DNA of 9,786 nucleotides from Fibrobacterota bacterium (lineage in GTDB: Bacteria; Fibrobacterota; Chitinivibrionia; Chitinivibrionales; JANQEN01). The position numbers were made by a program, and so were the translations under genes. Location of the stretch: assembly GCA_030619215.1 (NCBI GenBank), contig JAUXBV010000074.1:1-9786 (forward strand), in the 5' to 3' direction. Under the pieces are notes generated by a model. That model ran no database searches. It was not told where the DNA came from and was given only the letters and a program-made list of their open reading frames with translations. Positions 7,077 through 9,786 of this stretch are shown one piece after another (the stretch's first letter is position 1; each line of letters starts with the position of its first letter).

Positions 7077-8267
7077 GTGTTTACTGAATTTTTCTATAAA
7101 CTGAAAGAGACCGGAGTTCCGGTAACTCCCACCTCCTTTCTCACCCTGCATAAAGCCCTTGATCAGGGGCTCATTAGTTCCCTTGAGGATTTTTATACTT
7201 CTTCGCGGTCGATCCTTGTCAAGAGCGAGCGTTACTTTGACCTTTTCGACAGGGTGTTTGCGCATCATTTTGAAGGTGCGGACATGCCGGAATACGAAGG
7301 CTTTGAGCTTGATGAGATGGCCCCGGCCATGCTGGAGGAGTGGCTGCAGAACCCCAGGGTGCTCGCTGATGTGCTTGGTGTTGACGAGTCGGAATTAAGC
7401 AGGCTCAGCCCGGATGAACTGATCGAATATTTCAAGGAGAGGCTGAAAGAGCAGGCTGGGCGCCATGCCGGTGGCAGCAAGTGGATAGGAACCGGAGGGT
7501 ATTCCCCTGTTGGACATTCCGGATATCACCCGGGAGGTATGCGTGTCGGAGGGGTATCGAGAAATAAGTCAGCGGTGAAGGTCGCTATGGAGAGAAGGTA
7601 CAGGGACTATACCACGGAAGGGCCCCTGACACAGGCAAAGATAGGTGAAGCACTGAAGCGGCTTAGAAATATGGTGCCGCACGGGCCGAAAGACAGGATA
7701 AATATTGATGAGACCATCTATCAGACTATGAAAAAAGGGGGAGAGATTGAGATCGTCTTTGACAGGAGCCTGAAAGACAGGCTCAAGGTTATACTCGCAA
7801 TTGACAACGGCGGATGGTCCATGGATCCATATATTCCGGTTGTGCAGACACTTTTTAATTATGCACGGGCCCAGTTTAAAGAGTTAAAAACATTCTTTTT
7901 CCATAATACTATTTACGGCACTATCTGGGAAGATGCAACGCGTCGCAAAAAGCCGGTAAAGATAGAAGAGTTTGCACGATACGACCCGCAGACACGAGTG
8001 GTTATTATCGGTGATGCGAGTATGGCACCCTATGAGCTGATGGCGGTGAACGGCTCGATTTACATAACGGAGAGAAGCGGCAGGCCCGGCATTGACTGGC
8101 TGAGGTTTATCGCAAAAACCTTTCCATATACGGTGTGGCTTAACCCCATTCCATCGAGAATGTGGCGATATACCCAGACCATACATAGCATCAGCCGGAT
8201 ATTCCCCATGTTTGAGCTTTCTCTTGACGGGCTTGAAAAGGCAGTTGCACGTTTAATGGCAAAATAA
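7077..8267 (+). CDS. VWA-domain protein, CoxE-like partner of the MoxR ATPase
   Basis: 396-residue protein with an N-terminal helical region (1-125), a Gly-rich linker (about 131-160, including WIGTGGYSPVGHSGYHPGG) and a C-terminal von Willebrand A domain (about 230-390). This layout is that of the VWA proteins paired with MoxR ATPases, such as CoxE, which helps build the CO dehydrogenase active site. The metal (MIDAS) loop is unusual: instead of DxSxS it reads DNGGWSM (D243 to M249), so the first Ser is Gly and the loop is one residue longer. T278 in FFHNTIYG and D313 in IGDAS could supply the other ligands. There is no signal peptide or membrane segment, so it should be cytoplasmic. The gene is probably co-transcribed with the ATPase. 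The exact client protein is unknown. Confidence 0.87.
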   Translation: MFTEFFYKLKETGVPVTPTSFLTLHKALDQGLISSLEDFYTSSRSILVKSERYFDLFDRVFAHHFEGADMPEYEGFELDEMAPAMLEEWLQNPRVLADVLGVDESELSRLSPDELIEYFKERLKEQAGRHAGGSKWIGTGGYSPVGHSGYHPGGMRVGGVSRNKSAVKVAMERRYRDYTTEGPLTQAKIGEALKRLRNMVPHGPKDRINIDETIYQTMKKGGEIEIVFDRSLKDRLKVILAIDNGGWSMDPYIPVVQTLFNYARAQFKELKTFFFHNTIYGTIWEDATRRKKPVKIEEFARYDPQTRVVIIGDASMAPYELMAVNGSIYITERSGRPGIDWLRFIAKTFPYTVWLNPIPSRMWRYTQTIHSISRIFPMFELSLDGLEKAVARLMAK

Positions 8268-8353
8268 TTTTATTCTACTTCTGCTTCCAGCTATTTTATA
8301 TATTCCATTACCAATGGAGTCACGTATATTCTTCCCGGGTTGATGTAAATAAT

Positions 8354-8382
8354 TTGATATAATTATAAGTATTGCAGATAAA
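8354..8382 (+). promoter_or_regulatory. Possible sigma70-type promoter upstream of bamA
   Basis: TTGATA (8354-8359) followed after 17 nt by GATAAA (8377-8382) is a plausible but imperfect -35/-10 pair. An overlapping perfect TATAAT (8358-8363) has TTGATG only 12 nt before it, which is too close. In DNA this AT-rich such matches are common, so this is tentative. Confidence 0.25.
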
Positions 8383-8434
8383 TTATAAAGGAAAAAAGTA
8401 TATTAAAGATATTTATTTGGCTATTTAACAAAAA

Positions 8435-8468
8435 TGTGGTAATTAATGTCGGAAAAGAGAATACCACA
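8435..8468. promoter_or_regulatory. Inverted repeat upstream of bamA, possible operator
   Basis: TGTGGTA (8435-8441) and TACCACA (8462-8468) form a perfect 7-bp inverted repeat with 20 nt between, about 80 nt before the bamA start and downstream of the candidate promoter. The geometry could suit a dimeric regulator or a leader hairpin. No regulator gene is in the window, so function is speculative. Confidence 0.35.
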
Positions 8469-8534
8469 CTAATTGGAAGTCCATATTCCATATTTAGAAA
8501 AACAGACACTAATCTATAACAAAATAATCAATAT

Positions 8535-8542
8535 AAAGGAGG
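8535..8542 (+). promoter_or_regulatory. Strong Shine-Dalgarno for bamA
   Basis: AAAGGAGG lies 6 nt before the ATG at 8549. It is by far the best ribosome binding site in the window and suggests high translation of a catabolic enzyme. Confidence 0.8.
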
Positions 8543-8548
8543 AACTAT

Positions 8549-9685
8549 ATGAGCTTAGACTGGATGCCGAGAGACAATGAGCAGAAAGACCATTTACTGC
8601 ATACTGATGTGCACTGGGGAACTGAAGAGCCTTCGGTGGTTTATGAAAAGCGTCCGTTGACCGACCCTGCAGGAAAAGAGATAAAGGACCTCTACGTCGG
8701 CTGGATACGCCTGAATAATCCAAAACAGTACAATTCATATACTACGGAAATGGTCAAAGGTGTAATAGCCGGATTTGAGAATTCATCACTTGACAGGAGC
8801 ATTGTTGCCACTGTTTTTACCGGAACAGGCCCTTTTTCATTCTGCACCGGCGGCAATACAAAGGAGTACAGTGAGTTCTACAGCATGCGCTGTGATGAAT
8901 ACGGACAGTACATGGAGCTCTTTAACCATATGGTTGACAGTATACTTGCCTGCAAGAAGCCGGTTATCTGCCGGGCAAACGGGATGAGAGTTGCCGGCGG
9001 CCAGGAGATCGGCATGGCATGTGACATAACCATTTCATCAGACCTTGCTATTTACGGGCAGGCCGGCCCAAGACACGGCTCGGCCCCTGACGGCGGCTCA
9101 TCCGATTTTCTGCCGTGGTACCTCGGTATTGAAGACGCGATGTGGAACTGTATCTCATGCGAGATGTGGTCTGCCTATAAGGTGAAAGCAAAAGGTTTGA
9201 TCAGCAAGTGTCTACCTGTATTAAAAGTTGATGGAAAGTGGGTAAAAAACCCTACGGTCATACTTGACAAATACGTTGAAGACGGCGAAATTGTCTACGG
9301 AGAGTTCAAACAGGGTGATGAATTTAAGGAAGCCCGTGCTTTAATAAAACAGCATCAGACGAATGCGGATTTCGAGCTTCTTGATAAGGAAGTAAATAAG
9401 ATGATCTGGACACTTGCGAATCTTTTCCCTGGTTGCCTGATAAAGTCCATAGACAGCATACGCGCTAAAAAGAAATTCTTCTGGGATTATTCGAAAAATT
9501 ATAACAGGCACTGGCTTGCAGCAAACATGGGCGGCGAAGCGTTCCTCGGGTTTGGCGCTTTTAACACAAAGAAAATTACCGGCCAGGATACCATTGACTT
9601 TGTCAAATTCCGGCAGAACATTGCAGCATGTAAACCATGGGATAAGGATATGTTTGAAGAGGTGCTCGGCAAGCCGAAAGAGTAG
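8549..9685 (+). CDS. bamA: 6-oxocyclohex-1-ene-1-carbonyl-CoA hydrolase (ring-opening, benzoyl-CoA pathway)
   Basis: Crotonase-superfamily hydrolase that adds water to 6-oxocyclohex-1-ene-1-carbonyl-CoA and cleaves the ring to 3-hydroxypimeloyl-CoA (EC 3.7.1.21), the ring-opening step of anaerobic aromatic degradation. I recognise the full-length family pattern: an N-terminal DWMPRDNEQKDHLL (4-17) and WIRLNNPKQYNSYT (52-65). Oxyanion-hole segments are FSFCTGGNTKEYSEF (96-110) and NGMRVAGGQEIGMACDITIS (144-163), with GQAGPRHGSAPDGGSSDF (170-187) after them. At 378 residues it matches the usual length and nothing is missing. The gene is used as a marker of anaerobic aromatic degraders. It follows the MoxR/VWA pair after 281 nt and has its own strong RBS, so it may be a separate transcript. 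No other bam genes fall inside the window. Confidence 0.95.
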   Translation: MSLDWMPRDNEQKDHLLHTDVHWGTEEPSVVYEKRPLTDPAGKEIKDLYVGWIRLNNPKQYNSYTTEMVKGVIAGFENSSLDRSIVATVFTGTGPFSFCTGGNTKEYSEFYSMRCDEYGQYMELFNHMVDSILACKKPVICRANGMRVAGGQEIGMACDITISSDLAIYGQAGPRHGSAPDGGSSDFLPWYLGIEDAMWNCISCEMWSAYKVKAKGLISKCLPVLKVDGKWVKNPTVILDKYVEDGEIVYGEFKQGDEFKEARALIKQHQTNADFELLDKEVNKMIWTLANLFPGCLIKSIDSIRAKKKFFWDYSKNYNRHWLAANMGGEAFLGFGAFNTKKITGQDTIDFVKFRQNIAACKPWDKDMFEEVLGKPKE

Positions 9686-9690
9686 AAGAT

Positions 9691-9722
9691 TGGAGTAATG
9701 GAGTACTGGAGTATTGGATTTG
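9691..9722. repeat. 8-bp tandem repeat downstream of bamA
   Basis: Three consecutive octamers TGGAGTAA, TGGAGTAC and TGGAGTAT (9691-9714), then a degenerate TGGATTTG (9715-9722), start 5 nt after the bamA stop codon. This is a micro- or minisatellite-like tract in the 3' region; it does not look like a terminator. Confidence 0.75.
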
Positions 9723-9735
9723 CTAAAGAAATTTT

Positions 9736-9786
9736 GTTACTACTCAGGTGGTGTAACTTTTTCTGTGTCGTTGCGAGCGAAGCGAA
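9736..9786. repeat. Palindromic repeat element, copy 2 (cut by window end)
   Basis: Positions 9737-9774 match 5966-6003 of copy 1 at 28 of 38 bases without gaps, with shared TCAGGTG and TGTC(A/G)TTGC blocks. The next 12 bases, GAGCGAAGCGAA, are the exact reverse complement of the copy 1 loop (6004-6015). Copy 2 can thus be read as the same element in the opposite orientation, since its outer arms are inverted repeats. The second half lies beyond the window. Confidence 0.7.

Noticed and set aside
8304..8318. TCCATT-ACC-AATGGA hairpin after the VWA gene as a terminator
   Set aside because: A 6-bp AT-rich stem with a 3-nt loop and no T-tract; too weak to call.
8382..8519. A 46-codon open frame between the VWA gene and bamA, with an internal GTG at 8436
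   Set aside because: It has no ATG; the GTG would give only 27 residues, lies inside the inverted repeat and has no Shine-Dalgarno. No family is recognisable.

Overview
The window looks like a chromosomal stretch from an anaerobic, aromatic-degrading bacterium, most likely a sulfate-reducing or syntrophic member of the Desulfobacterota (former Deltaproteobacteria). The strongest clue is an intact 378-codon gene for the ring-opening hydrolase of the benzoyl-CoA pathway (bamA) at the right end. The AT-rich intergenic DNA and a palindromic repeat with a GCGAGCGAAGCGAA core fit this, but the assignment is inference, since no rRNA or other phylogenetic marker is present.

Left part (1-4750): a conflict or DNA-processing block on the + strand. 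A RecQ-type helicase carries a C-terminal ComF-like phosphoribosyltransferase domain and is followed after 3 nt by a DprA/SMF-like protein with a C-terminal winged helix. Helicase, ComF and DprA are the activities that handle incoming single-stranded DNA in natural competence, here repackaged as a two-gene unit. After a 470-nt AT-rich gap comes a complete MntA (nucleotidyltransferase antitoxin) / HepT (HEPN RNase toxin) pair with ATGA overlap. Together they look like a small defence island.

Middle part (4886-5907, - strand): a two-gene operon with a 1-nt overlap, encoding a MoaD/ThiS-like ubiquitin-fold sulfur carrier ending in Gly-Gly and its ThiF/MoeB/HesA-type E1-like activating enzyme. 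The intergenic region to the right (5908-6203) holds a long palindromic repeat element and a separate 8-bp inverted repeat.

Right part (6204-9685, + strand): a MoxR-type AAA+ ATPase and a VWA (CoxE-like) protein 21 nt apart, then bamA after a 281-nt gap with an inverted repeat and an excellent Shine-Dalgarno. MoxR/VWA pairs mature metal enzymes or complexes (CoxD/CoxE in CO dehydrogenase is the classic case), and a MoaD/MoeB-type pair supplies sulfur for pyranopterin (Mo/W) cofactors. In strict anaerobes, the step that makes benzoyl-CoA pathway intermediates uses a tungsten enzyme (BamB). I therefore infer that the middle and right parts may together serve tungsten- or metal-enzyme assembly for aromatic degradation. 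Two copies of the palindromic repeat, the second cut by the window end, bracket the moxR-vwa-bamA block.
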